Positions 25,230 to 32,654 of a DNA stretch of 37,761 bases are shown here, piece after piece. Below the pieces are notes generated by a model that was not told the origin of the DNA, did no database searches, and was given only the letters and a program-made list of their open reading frames with translations. Position 1 is the stretch's first letter, and each line of letters begins with the position of its first letter. The stretch comes from Treponema sp. (GTDB lineage Bacteria > Spirochaetota > Spirochaetia > Treponematales > Breznakiellaceae), in assembly GCA_031260245.1 (NCBI GenBank), contig JAIRKH010000041.1, forward strand, positions 1 through 37,761, in the 5' to 3' direction. The position numbers and the translations under genes were made by a program.

Positions 25230-26522
25230 ATGAATAAACTAAAGAAACTAAACTGGATACTGTTTGTTGCGGCGCGGCGCAATGTATTTCTAAACCGCAA
25301 GAGACGAGGCGGCTCGTCTCATATATTGGCCATACTTGGTATAGCCGTGGGGGTTATGGCGCTCGTTGTGATTATCGCGGTGATGAATGGATTGCAACTT
25401 GGATTCATTGAAAACATCCTTGAAATATCGTCTTTTCACCTACGCGCGGAAGTGAGCGGAGACGCGAAGACGGTATTGGAAGAGGCGCGGAAAGTTTCGG
25501 GCGTCTCGTCCGCCATTCCGTTTCGGGAAGTACATTGCATCCTGCGGGGCGTAAAAAACTCTCAGGAAGGCGCTCTGATTCGCGGGCTATCCACAGATGC
25601 GTTGAAAGAAGATAAAGGCATGGCCGAGAGACTCATGTTTGAAGCCGGAAGCTTTGACGTCGCCGAAAGACGTTCTATCCTTTTAGGCGCGGAGTTGGCG
25701 CGGGTATTGGGGGTTAAGAGCGGCGATAGGGTGCATCTAGTTTCGATTTCCGACTTGCTCGACGACAGCGACGACGCGTGGACGGTTACAGGCGTCTTCA
25801 GAACAGGTTTCTATGAATACGACTTGGGATGGGGTTTCGTCAACATAGACGCTGCGGCGGAATTAGACGACGGCGGTCTCTTAATCGGAGTGAAGCTTGC
25901 AAACAGATGGCAGGATAGGCGCGTTTTGAACCGTCTCCGCGCTCTGCCCGATAGCAAGGACGTTGAGTGGACGTCGTGGCGGGTTTATAACAGAGCGTTC
26001 TTCAGCGCGTTGCGCTCGGAAAAACTGCTTATGTTCGTGCTGGTGGGACTTATATTCCTTGTGGTAGGACTCAACATCTTCCAGTCGCAACGCAGAGCCG
26101 TACTTGAACGGCGCGAAGAAATTGGGCTTCTCCGCGCCGTCGGGGCGAGTGAATGGTCGGTCAGGCTCGTGTTCTTATGGGACGGGTTCATCATAGGATT
26201 CATCGGCGCGGCGTCAGGCGTTCTCATAGGACTGTTTTTAGCCACCCATATCAACGGTTTTTTCACGGCGCTTGAGAGAACGGTCAACGTCTTCGTCCAC
26301 GCTCTTAACCTCGTCATCGGACTCTTTGGACGCCAAAGTATGGAAGAGTTTACTGTCTTTTCGCCTGCGGTTTTTTACATAAAAGAGATGCCTTCCCGCG
26401 TCATCGCTTACGAAGTCGCGCTCATATTCCTTTTTGGGTTTCTATCAGCGCTGTTAGCCGCGGGTTTCGCCTCGCGTAGAGTGGCAAAAATGCGGCCTAC
26501 AGAAGTTTTGCGGGAAGAGTAG
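25230..26522 (+). CDS. LolC/LolE-type lipoprotein-releasing ABC transporter permease
   Basis: A 430-residue FtsX-superfamily permease. One transmembrane segment near the N-terminus (~36-58, ILGIAVGVMALVVIIAVMNGL), a large periplasmic domain (~60-265), then three segments (~270-290, ~310-345, ~395-420). The cytoplasmic coupling motif REEIGLLRAVGAS and the C-terminal MRPTEVLREE are typical. The family extracts lipoproteins from the inner membrane for transfer outward. No LolD-type ATPase or second permease gene is adjacent, so partners must be elsewhere. Another MacB/FtsX-like role is possible. Confidence 0.82.
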   Translation: MNKLKKLNWILFVAARRNVFLNRKRRGGSSHILAILGIAVGVMALVVIIAVMNGLQLGFIENILEISSFHLRAEVSGDAKTVLEEARKVSGVSSAIPFREVHCILRGVKNSQEGALIRGLSTDALKEDKGMAERLMFEAGSFDVAERRSILLGAELARVLGVKSGDRVHLVSISDLLDDSDDAWTVTGVFRTGFYEYDLGWGFVNIDAAAELDDGGLLIGVKLANRWQDRRVLNRLRALPDSKDVEWTSWRVYNRAFFSALRSEKLLMFVLVGLIFLVVGLNIFQSQRRAVLERREEIGLLRAVGASEWSVRLVFLWDGFIIGFIGAASGVLIGLFLATHINGFFTALERTVNVFVHALNLVIGLFGRQSMEEFTVFSPAVFYIKEMPSRVIAYEVALIFLFGFLSALLAAGFASRRVAKMRPTEVLREE

Positions 26523-26568
26523 TTAGCGTAACAATATATCTTGCAACTCTTTGAGAGTAGTCGCTAAC
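26522..26568 (+). terminator. Two-tier hairpin after the permease gene
   Basis: GTTAGCG (26522-26528) pairs with CGCTAAC (26562-26568), enclosing ACTCT-TTG-AGAGT (26546-26558). It begins in the stop codon of the permease. The nearest T-run (8 T) is 35 bases further on. Confidence 0.45.
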
Positions 26569-26599
26569 AGCGTATCTTGAATATGAGAATATAACTCAG

Positions 26600-26940
26600 G
26601 CTTTTTTTTATTCCCTTGGGGTTTAATTCCCTGCCCTTTAGGGCGGTTAAATTTTCGTTCAAAACAAGATAGAGTGGAGGAGATGAGTAAATTTATACAT
26701 AAATCGCACAATATTTCGGTATTATTGTATCACATAGTTTGTCCTGCAAAGTAATGAAGAAGTGAATAAAACGATAAAAGAAACATATAAAGAAATAAGT
26801 AAAAAGTATGAAATAAAATTTCTTGAGATAGGGATGGAAGGATATCATGCGCGCTTTCTTGTACAATACAATACTCACATATAGTCCGACAGAAATAATA
26901 ACAACGATAAAGGATATCATAATCTAGGAAATAATTGTAA
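26600..26940 (+). pseudogene. tnpA: Decayed IS200/IS605-type transposase (tnpA) remnant
   Basis: A GGAGGAG precedes ATG 26683, whose frame reads MSKFIHKSHNISVLLYHIVCPAK and then stops, matching the N-terminus of IS200-type Y1 transposases. After a frame shift the next ~45 codons read EEVNKTIKETYKEISKKYEIKFLEIG and HARFLVQ, and a third frame reads YSPTEIITTIKDII, all in the right order for the family. Homology ends at ~26935, before the catalytic Tyr region. The GCCC-TTTA-GGGC hairpin at ~26632-26643 fits an IS200 left end; the exact left boundary is uncertain. Confidence 0.75.
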
Positions 26941-26943
26941 ACA

Positions 26944-27014
26944 GTCTAACGCCGCATAACAGGACGGTTTACGCTTCGCCGCCCAAATATCATATACAGC
27001 CGGAACGTTATGCG
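26944..27014 (+). repeat. attC-like site upstream of the toxin-antitoxin pair
   Basis: CGCATAAC (26953-26960) pairs with GTTATGCG (27007-27014), then a 4x4 internal loop (AGGA/GAAC), then CGGTT (26965-26969) with AGCCG (26998-27002). This R-box/spacer/L-box order is that of integron attC sites. A GTCTAAC (26944-26950) adjoins it. The segment GCATAACAGG plus GCTTCGCCGC recurs at 27789-27815. No integrase gene lies in the window. Confidence 0.45.
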
Positions 27015-27055
27015 CCATACCGCAAATAGCGTGTTAAAAATATTCTTAAAAGCCA

Positions 27056-27117
27056 TTGACAAATATATATAATGTGTATACAATATGATATGAGGATTGT
27101 ATAAAATATTATACAAT
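27056..27117 (+). promoter_or_regulatory. Toxin-antitoxin promoter with three operator half-sites
   Basis: TTGACA (27056-27061), 17 bp, TACAAT (27079-27084). TATACAAT (27077-27084, covering the -10 box), ATTGTATA(A) (27096-27104) and (T)TATACAAT (27109-27117) form alternating inverted half-sites; the last two are a perfect 9-bp palindrome with a 4-bp centre. This fits autorepression by the antitoxin or its complex. Confidence 0.75.
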
Positions 27118-27152
27118 AAATATTTTTGACAATATTTTGAAGAGAAATTGTT

Positions 27153-27380
27153 ATGGTTAAGAAATTAATTCGGCATGGAAATAGTGTAGCACTTATTATT
27201 GATAAACCAATAATTGAAATGTTGCATATAACCAATGAAACATTTTTCGAATTAAGTACTGATGGAAAGAATATAATTTTATCCCCGCAAAACACAACGA
27301 CCCAAGAAAACGATATTCTTGAATCATTGGAAAGAATTAACAAAAAATACGGAAACGTGTTAAAAAAACTTGGTGAATAA
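27153..27380 (+). CDS. AbrB/MazE-type antitoxin
   Basis: A 75-residue protein with an N-terminal SpoVT-AbrB-type swapped-hairpin DNA-binding domain (KKLIRHGNSVALIIDKPIIEMLHI) and a C-terminal acidic/charged tail (ILESLERINKKYGNVLKKLGE) likely to bind the toxin. It is encoded two bases upstream of a Doc-type toxin, the usual antitoxin-first order. Base composition is much more AT-rich than in the flanking genes. A weak GAAGAG site precedes the ATG. Palindromes in the promoter suggest it represses its own operon. Confidence 0.82.
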   Translation: MVKKLIRHGNSVALIIDKPIIEMLHITNETFFELSTDGKNIILSPQNTTTQENDILESLERINKKYGNVLKKLGE

Positions 27381-27382
27381 AT

Positions 27383-27769
27383 ATGATCCATTTTTTAACA
27401 TTATCCGAAGTTTTAACCATCTTGGAAGATCAAATAAGAAATTATGGTGGAATATACGGGGTTAGGGATATAAATTTATTAAGTTCCGCGATATATATGC
27501 CACAATCAGGATTCGGCGGGAAGTATTTCCATAACACCATTCCGGCAATGGCATCCGCTTATGCGTTCCATATTTGCCAAAACCATCCATTTATTGACGG
27601 AAATAAACGTGTAGCATTGGCAAGTTCATTAGTATTTTTGGATATTAATAGATATGGATTTAATTGCAAAGATGAAATAGTGTATGAGAAAATTATGGAT
27701 ATAGCAAAAGGAGAATTAAAGAAAGACGAATTGATAAAATTTTATGAAAAACATTCAAAGAAAAAATAG
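27383..27769 (+). CDS. doc: Doc-family toxin (Fic fold)
   Basis: A 128-residue Fic/Doc protein. The active-site motif is HPFIDGNKR (68-76), matching the Doc/Fic HxFx(D/E)xNKR pattern with all core residues. The N-terminal LSEVLTILEDQIRNYGGIYGVRDINLLSSAI is typical of Doc. Doc toxins phosphorylate EF-Tu and block translation; whether this one phosphorylates or AMPylates cannot be told. The start is two bases after the antitoxin stop, so translation is coupled. The pair is probably functional since both frames are intact. Confidence 0.88.
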   Translation: MIHFLTLSEVLTILEDQIRNYGGIYGVRDINLLSSAIYMPQSGFGGKYFHNTIPAMASAYAFHICQNHPFIDGNKRVALASSLVFLDINRYGFNCKDEIVYEKIMDIAKGELKKDELIKFYEKHSKKK

Positions 27770-27775
27770 TTGTAA

Positions 27776-27892
27776 AAAGCGGCGCGGCGCATAACAGGTC
27801 TATATGCTTCGCCGCTAAAGCGGCTTGAGGATCCGTTTCGCTAGGTCGGCTGCGCCTCCCACGGCTCACTGTACCACATTCATTATTATGCG
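27776..27892 (+). repeat. Second attC-like site downstream of the toxin-antitoxin pair
   Basis: CGCATAACAGG (27788-27798) and GCTTCGCCGC (27806-27815) repeat the motifs of 26953-26982. The partner ATTATGCG (27885-27892) matches GTTATGCG except the first base and contains the stop and last codon of the convergent membrane protein gene. A central GCCGC-TAAA-GCGGC hairpin (27811-27824) lies between. Whether this is a recombination site or only a direct repeat is unresolved. Confidence 0.4.
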
Positions 27893-29451
27893 AAATTTGG
27901 GTTTTCCTTAAGAGGGTCGGTCTCGTCCACGTACTTCACTAGTTCCTCTACCAAAGTTGTGAATTCGTTGTTTTCCGCGGGCGTGAGTTCGTTTTGCGAA
28001 TATAGAGACTGCTCGAAGAGAGCGCCGCATCGGATGACCATGTCCCTTCTTTCCTGTTCAGGAACGGCGAACGCCAGAAGCGTGCAGAATTCGCCTGGCG
28101 CAAAAGACGGCTTCCACGCAATCTCGAATGTTTCGCGTCCCCATATAATCAGGCGCGCAAAGAGATTGACGCTTTGTTGTATCTTTTTCTTTTGTGTGGA
28201 CTTGTATGCCTCAAGTAGCTCGCTCGATACACGAAAAATGTCAACGGACTTCTCTTTCCGCGCAAGGCGGCGCGCGTCTCGGTACTTGAAGAAAGAAATG
28301 ATTGACCTAATAATCCTCCGCCAATTCTTTAGATTCGCAAGCCATTCAGAAAATTCCTTCCAAATCCGCTTGAAATTTGCCCGTCCCTTCGCAAAGGAAC
28401 CGAAGAAGTTGTCCTTAAATAAAGGCTTGAGCATGAAGAATAGAAATGCGAGAATGGCAAGCGTAACAAGCCCGCGTTGAACGTATTTCCAGCCTGCCCA
28501 CGGTTGTGTCGCGCCGAAAGTATCGGCGAGTTGTTGTCCCAGCGGCGCGAGCGGTGGCGGCGACTGTGAAAATAGAATATGTTCCGCGTCAGGTGGAAGA
28601 GGTTTGTCAAAAAGGCTTGCAAGCCACGCGAAGAAGCGGACTATGAGGGACGGGGGCAGGAGACTCCGATTTGAAGCAAGAAGAAGCGCAATAACCACGC
28701 CCATACTCGCGAACAAAAATATGCCCAGAATCTGCCTTAATCGGAACGCCTTTAAGATGGAGAGTCCTTCCCCGGCGAAGGCGTATTCTTGTTTCATAAG
28801 CGCGAGAAAGCCGAGCATACATACACAGACGGCCGCGGTGAATATCAGGAACACGAGCAGGGGTAGTACTACGGACGTTTTGGAAAAGGCCGCCGCAAGC
28901 ACGAACACGCCTATTACCGCGAAATGCGTGAGTATCGTTTTCTTCAACTGGTTGATTCTTTCGACGTTGATAAGCTCTGGATTTTCAATGACAGCGGTTC
29001 TGAGCGCCTCGCCGTTCAAGGACTCGGCGAATTTCTCAAACTGCCTCTGTCCACGGAATATCTGTTTGAAGACAAGCGTCATTGCCCATGTGTAGAGGCT
29101 TGCCAGAGCCGCGCCCATGTTGGCGAGGCCGGGAACGAAGCCGCGGCCTACCGGGGACAGACCTGCGCAAAGAGATATGACTCCATATGCGAATATAGTA
29201 ACCACGACGCCGCCGCGGATATGCGCGACAGTGTGGTTCACGAGCCTGTCGCGAAGCATATCATAATAAACGGATGCGGCTAATGTTGACGCAAGACCGA
29301 CTATCATCACGCGGAACACAGGGAGCCGTATTGGGACAAGTACCGCGCCCAAAAAAGTAACCGCGCCTAAAAAAAACATCGGTACAGCCGTCGCGAAAAC
29401 CCCGTATATTGGTCCGCCTGAAAGAAATTCGGTTTTTTCAGCTTCCTTCAT
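27886..29451 (-). CDS. Multi-spanning membrane protein with DUF4129-like C-terminus
   Basis: A 521-residue protein. About eight hydrophobic segments lie in residues ~15-350 (for example VPMFFLGAVTFLGAVLVPI, VVVTIFAYGVISLCAG, HFAVIGVFVLAAAF, VVLPLLVFLIFTAAVCVCMLGFLAL, ILGIFLFASMGVVIALLL, VTLAILAFLFFML). A soluble C-terminal part (~360-521) has RETFEIAWKPSFAPGEFC...LFEQSLYSQNELTPAE, which recalls the DUF4129 tail next to transglutaminase-like proteins. Function unknown. Start ATG 29451 lies inside the 3' end of the trpF relic, with no Shine-Dalgarno, so its translation probably relied on coupling. Stop overlaps the attC-like repeat. Confidence 0.75.
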   Translation of the reverse strand: MKEAEKTEFLSGGPIYGVFATAVPMFFLGAVTFLGAVLVPIRLPVFRVMIVGLASTLAASVYYDMLRDRLVNHTVAHIRGGVVVTIFAYGVISLCAGLSPVGRGFVPGLANMGAALASLYTWAMTLVFKQIFRGQRQFEKFAESLNGEALRTAVIENPELINVERINQLKKTILTHFAVIGVFVLAAAFSKTSVVLPLLVFLIFTAAVCVCMLGFLALMKQEYAFAGEGLSILKAFRLRQILGIFLFASMGVVIALLLASNRSLLPPSLIVRFFAWLASLFDKPLPPDAEHILFSQSPPPLAPLGQQLADTFGATQPWAGWKYVQRGLVTLAILAFLFFMLKPLFKDNFFGSFAKGRANFKRIWKEFSEWLANLKNWRRIIRSIISFFKYRDARRLARKEKSVDIFRVSSELLEAYKSTQKKKIQQSVNLFARLIIWGRETFEIAWKPSFAPGEFCTLLAFAVPEQERRDMVIRCGALFEQSLYSQNELTPAENNEFTTLVEELVKYVDETDPLKENPNFA

Positions 29452-29774
29452 TTTTCGTTGATTCTCCCTGTTCGTGGATATTTTCAGAAGCTCTCTGGCG
29501 TACCGCCTTAACGAGCGCCGTCATTTCTTCTTTGTCTTTCAATCCTTCTGTTTCCGCATCGCTTGAGACGTCCAGACAAAAGGACGCTTGGGCGATCGCG
29601 ATATTTTCGAGGCAGACGCCTCTCGATTCCTGCGCCGCTGTCAAATAAGACGTAATCGGCCGTGGACCGAATGGGTAGGGACGCGCGATCGTTCACGCGA
29701 AAGGTTTTGACGACCAACGCTCCACAGGATTCCTTGATCCGCCCGATGAATTCATCGTCTCTCGTCTTGTCCAT
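29438..29774 (-). pseudogene. trpF: Phosphoribosylanthranilate isomerase (trpF) relic
   Basis: Two overlapping frames carry consecutive parts of TrpF. From 29774: DDEFIGRIKESCGALVVKTF, then RVNDRASL and ADYVLFDSGAG, the strand with the active-site Asp. In the next frame from ~29620: GVCLENIAIAQASF, LDVSSDAETEGLKDKEEM and ALVKAVRQ, the C-terminal phosphate-binding part. The N-terminal half (with the catalytic Cys) and about 55 bases in the middle (the GTGxTFDW...FLAGG segment) are missing. It is fused to the end of the upstream phosphoribosyltransferase gene and overlaps the next gene's start. Confidence 0.8.
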
Positions 29775-30939
29775 CCATAGTCTTCCACCTGACTGCGGTA
29801 ATTTTCTTCACGCCGGCGAACGCGAGCGCCTTGTATGCGCCGCGCAAGACATCCTTCAATACGACAGAGTCCAGTTCAGAGTCCGTAACGACGACAGCGC
29901 TATCGTAGGGGGCGAGATTGTAGACAAAGGACTCTCGCGCGCGGTCATGAACGCTCCGTAGGCGGTAAGCAGAGGAAATCGGGTATCCGGGAAGAGAACA
30001 CGGCGCAATAGGAGAGAGCGTCGTCGAATGTGTGTAAACGACAATATCGGGATATTTTTGTTCGAGAAATCGCGCAACGTAGAGCGCAGGAAACATGAAC
30101 TCCTCCGTGCCTAGCACAAGGATTCGGCTTGCGCTGTATTCCAACGCAAGCGCAGAGGATAATTCCTCTGCAAATCTAGCGCATGCGGCTCCATAGCGTC
30201 CCTTTGCAAGTCCATTTCGGGGATCCACTTTGCCGCCAATCTCGATAAAAGCCGCGGATTCCGCAGAAGGTTCTGGTAAATCATCTGCCTCATAAAGAAG
30301 AGACAAATCTGGTTCCATAGCGGACGCAACGGAGTCAAATCGGTTGTTCTCTGCTTTGGCAAGGTGAATCTCTTGAATCCCGGCTGCATGGAGCAGTTGA
30401 GAGTCTTGCGCGTCCAACTCATTGACTAGAGCCGCCGCCGCAAAACGGGGCGGGTCCCGCCTTGGAGTTTGTAACGCCGCGCCTCTTTCTCGGATCACGG
30501 AGGCAAGAGTTCTGATAGTTTTTCCAGTTGAGATTTCGTCTTCAACAAACACTATCCTGTCTACATCGCGGACAAGCCTCTCCCAGTTTCGAGAGCGCAG
30601 TCTTTGTTCGGGCCATCTGCTATGTGTTTCACAAAAGGTGAAATCATCGACAGAGTCCTCCTTTGAGCGCTCTCGCGTAGTATGAATGTAGGCGCAGTTG
30701 CAAACATCAGCCACAACCGCGCCGATAGCCGTTGCAGTTTCCGCAAAACCCACGCACAAGAGCCTCTCTCCCTGAAACGCTTCCCTCACAGAACACCCCA
30801 GCCGCCTCATCATTGCAAACGCGCCCTCCGGACGTACGGGTAGATGCTTCCCTTGGAACGGATTGACGACAACGAATTTTCTACTCCCTTCATAATTCCT
30901 ACGGGCAAGCAGGAGCAGGTCCTCTGCTTTGTAATTCAT
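29752..30939 (-). CDS. TRSP-type phosphoribosyltransferase
   Basis: A 395-residue protein. The N-terminal half is an orotate-PRTase-like fold with PRPP motif VFVEDEISTGKT (131-142) and the upstream FAETATAIGAVVAD hood region. The C-terminal half (~225-390) matches the TRSP domain (RILVLGTEEFMFPALYVARFLE, VYTHSTTLSPIA, NLAPYDSAVVVTDSELDS). Such proteins are known from tellurium-resistance-associated biosynthetic clusters, which are not present here. ATG 30939 has AAAGGAGA upstream; the longer frame to 31017 starts in the promoter. The last ~7 codons (GQDERR) derive from the trpF relic read in another frame, so the natural C-terminus is probably altered. Confidence 0.82.
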   Translation of the reverse strand: MNYKAEDLLLLARRNYEGSRKFVVVNPFQGKHLPVRPEGAFAMMRRLGCSVREAFQGERLLCVGFAETATAIGAVVADVCNCAYIHTTRERSKEDSVDDFTFCETHSRWPEQRLRSRNWERLVRDVDRIVFVEDEISTGKTIRTLASVIRERGAALQTPRRDPPRFAAAALVNELDAQDSQLLHAAGIQEIHLAKAENNRFDSVASAMEPDLSLLYEADDLPEPSAESAAFIEIGGKVDPRNGLAKGRYGAACARFAEELSSALALEYSASRILVLGTEEFMFPALYVARFLEQKYPDIVVYTHSTTLSPIAPCSLPGYPISSAYRLRSVHDRARESFVYNLAPYDSAVVVTDSELDSVVLKDVLRGAYKALAFAGVKKITAVRWKTMDGQDERR

Positions 30940-30988
30940 CTTAATTTCTCCTTTAATCTGTTCGAGATTTCTAATTTTCCTTGCGTCG

Positions 30989-31017
30989 GTCATACAACAA
31001 GAAGTAATATATATCAA
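30989..31017 (-). promoter_or_regulatory. Promoter of the phosphoribosyltransferase gene
   Basis: Minus strand TTGATA (31017-31012), 17 bp, TATGAC (30994-30989). A ~45-base leader precedes the ATG at 30939, which has a normal Shine-Dalgarno. Confidence 0.5.
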
Positions 31018-31019
31018 GA

Positions 31020-31252
31020 TTTTACGATGTGCAATAGGCTCCGACTGCCCTTACGCTTGCAAAGAACGTGTAGATAAGACGAAACCCAAAGCCTATACTA
31101 TAACCATAACGTACAACGCTAACAGAGGGACGGTTCCCAGTCCTCAAACGATAGACAACGAAGTAAACGGCTCCGCGGACGGGGAAGTAAAAGAACGCTT
31201 CGCAACTTTTAATAAATGCGGACTATTACAAACCATAAGGCGGTAAGCCGCC
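31020..31252. other. Intergenic stretch with an 11-bp inverted repeat
   Basis: No gene or RNA recognised. CAGAGGGACGG (31123-31133) pairs perfectly with CCGTCCCTCTG (31261-31271), which overlaps the last codons of the SH3-like lipoprotein gene. GGCGG-TAAG-CCGCC (31239-31252) directly follows that gene's stop and may be its terminator, without a T-run. Confidence 0.4.
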
Positions 31253-32602
31253 CTACTCGCCCGTCCCTCTGAAGAAGTAAATCACCGTGGGCGAGGCGTC
31301 TCTGTGAGAGACGCTAACCTCCTCTATGTTGGAGCCGGGAACGTATTCTATACGGAAGCCTTGGTTTTCCAGTTTGTAGAGGAAGTTTACTGGGGTTTTC
31401 GATCCGTTGAACGAGAGGGAGAAAGCGCCGTCATATTGGTTTTTCAGAGAGTCAGACAGGAAAAGTCCCATGATTGTCCTGCCCGTTCCCGCGACCGAAG
31501 ACGGGATTACCGTGGGCGTGAGCATATCAAAGCCGATCCATGTGAAGGAGCCGTTGGGGTTAAAAGTCAAGGTTCCATAATTAGCGCTATTGAAGACGGG
31601 ACCGCTGTTGTAAATTCTGCGGAAAAGGCTTGAACGCCTCGCGTTCTCTTTCAAGATGATGTCGTCAACATCAGAGGCGAGATTCACGAAAAGCCATGTT
31701 CTGATAGCGCTTCCGCTTTCAGAATACTGCACAGCGAGCGCGGCAGGGCGTAGTTCCATCTGGAGATTCGCTCCTTCAAAGGTCCAGGTACGGGAGCCTA
31801 TCTTCTTGATACCAGTATACTTGAAAGTCTTGTCTATAACGACGTCGTTTTCTATATCCTTGAGAAACACGCGGGCTGTACCAGAATCCTCTCCTGGGTA
31901 GAAGCCCCAGTGTTGAGACAGCATATCCATGTCTATTTTTTCGGAATCGACCATTTGTTTATAAGATTCCGGCGACCATTTTCTTGAAAGGACCGTCTCC
32001 AGGTCCGCGTCTTCCTCTTCTTCTTCCTCGGCTTGGACGATTTCCAAAAATCCGCCCCTGTAGTCAAAAAGCTTGAGTCGGTAAGAAAAGCAGTAGCCGA
32101 ATGTGCCATTTTCCGTAAGTACCTGGTACCAATTGCCTGGCAGAGGATCGCCCGTGCCGCTTATGGCGGATATTCCTTCAACCTGCGTCATAATCTTAAC
32201 GACTTCGCCTTTCTTGAGGCGGTAGACCCTGCGGGCGTTATTGTCCGCGTCGTCCCGTACAGGAAGTCCGTCTTGTAGGGTCTCAGCGTACGCCGTCGCG
32301 AAGGGCGCGAACTCTTCCGCCCTTTTCTCCGCCTCTCTTTTCGATCCAAATAGTTCCAGACGGACAAAGGGTATCTCGAATTTATCAACGTCTCCTTCGT
32401 TTTTCAGGTATTCATTCGGAACGCCGGCTATCCAGACCTTGTTGATGTTGGATTTAACGAAAACAGGCAGAACGGTTCCCGCCGGAACCGCCGGGACTTC
32501 GTTTGACCACAACAGTACGCCCCATCCCAGACGCTTCACGCACGACGCGCATAGTGTTGCCGCTATTGACAAAACAAGAAAAAATTTGAGGAAAGATCGC
32601 AT
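31253..32602 (-). CDS. Lipoprotein with SH3-like domain
   Basis: A 449-residue envelope lipoprotein. Signal MRSFLKFFLVLSIAATLCASC gives a probable lipidated Cys near residue 21. A bacterial SH3-like region (~110-195; LPVRDDADNNARRVYRLKKGEVVKI...GNWYQVLTENGTFGYCFSYRLKLF) follows a first beta-rich segment, then an acidic run (QAEEEEEEDADLE) and a large C-terminal domain (~215-449) with FNPNGSFTWIGFDML, which resembles an extended lipocalin-like or repeat beta domain of unknown role. It probably binds cell-wall or envelope ligands. ATG 32602 is chosen over 32614 and 32713 by signal peptide and promoter position. No Shine-Dalgarno. Divergent from the kinase gene. Confidence 0.8.
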   Translation of the reverse strand: MRSFLKFFLVLSIAATLCASCVKRLGWGVLLWSNEVPAVPAGTVLPVFVKSNINKVWIAGVPNEYLKNEGDVDKFEIPFVRLELFGSKREAEKRAEEFAPFATAYAETLQDGLPVRDDADNNARRVYRLKKGEVVKIMTQVEGISAISGTGDPLPGNWYQVLTENGTFGYCFSYRLKLFDYRGGFLEIVQAEEEEEEDADLETVLSRKWSPESYKQMVDSEKIDMDMLSQHWGFYPGEDSGTARVFLKDIENDVVIDKTFKYTGIKKIGSRTWTFEGANLQMELRPAALAVQYSESGSAIRTWLFVNLASDVDDIILKENARRSSLFRRIYNSGPVFNSANYGTLTFNPNGSFTWIGFDMLTPTVIPSSVAGTGRTIMGLFLSDSLKNQYDGAFSLSFNGSKTPVNFLYKLENQGFRIEYVPGSNIEEVSVSHRDASPTVIYFFRGTGE

Positions 32603-32609
32603 AGTAAAA

Positions 32610-32638
32610 AGCATATCAAAAATATTCCGAAAAGACAA
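32610..32638 (-). promoter_or_regulatory. Predicted leaderless promoter of the SH3-like lipoprotein
   Basis: Minus strand TTGTCT (32638-32633), 17 bp, TATGCT (32615-32610), 7 bases to ATG 32602. No Shine-Dalgarno. Confidence 0.6.
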
Positions 32639-32654
32639 GTTTAAAATCGACTCA

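Noticed and set aside
26522-26568. GTTAGCG...CGCTAAC as an attC site
   Set aside because: Box order is GTT first, AAC last, opposite to attC; more likely a terminator stem.
26523-26711. Minus-strand 62-codon frame after the permease gene
   Set aside because: It runs through the terminator hairpin and the IS200 left end; no Shine-Dalgarno and no similarity. The C-terminal ELQDILLR looks protein-like but follows from the hairpin region.
26693-26920. Minus-strand hydrophobic 75-codon frame
   Set aside because: It is the AT-rich reverse strand of the decayed transposase; hydrophobicity follows from base composition.
27126-27131. Second TTGACA before the antitoxin gene
   Set aside because: No -10 box at a suitable distance before the ATG.
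29508-29774. 88-codon frame as an intact small gene
   Set aside because: Only its first half is TrpF-like; the rest is out of frame, so it is part of the trpF relic.
31020-31252. tRNA or small RNA gene in the spacer
   Set aside because: No T-loop (GGTTCRA) or cloverleaf could be found.
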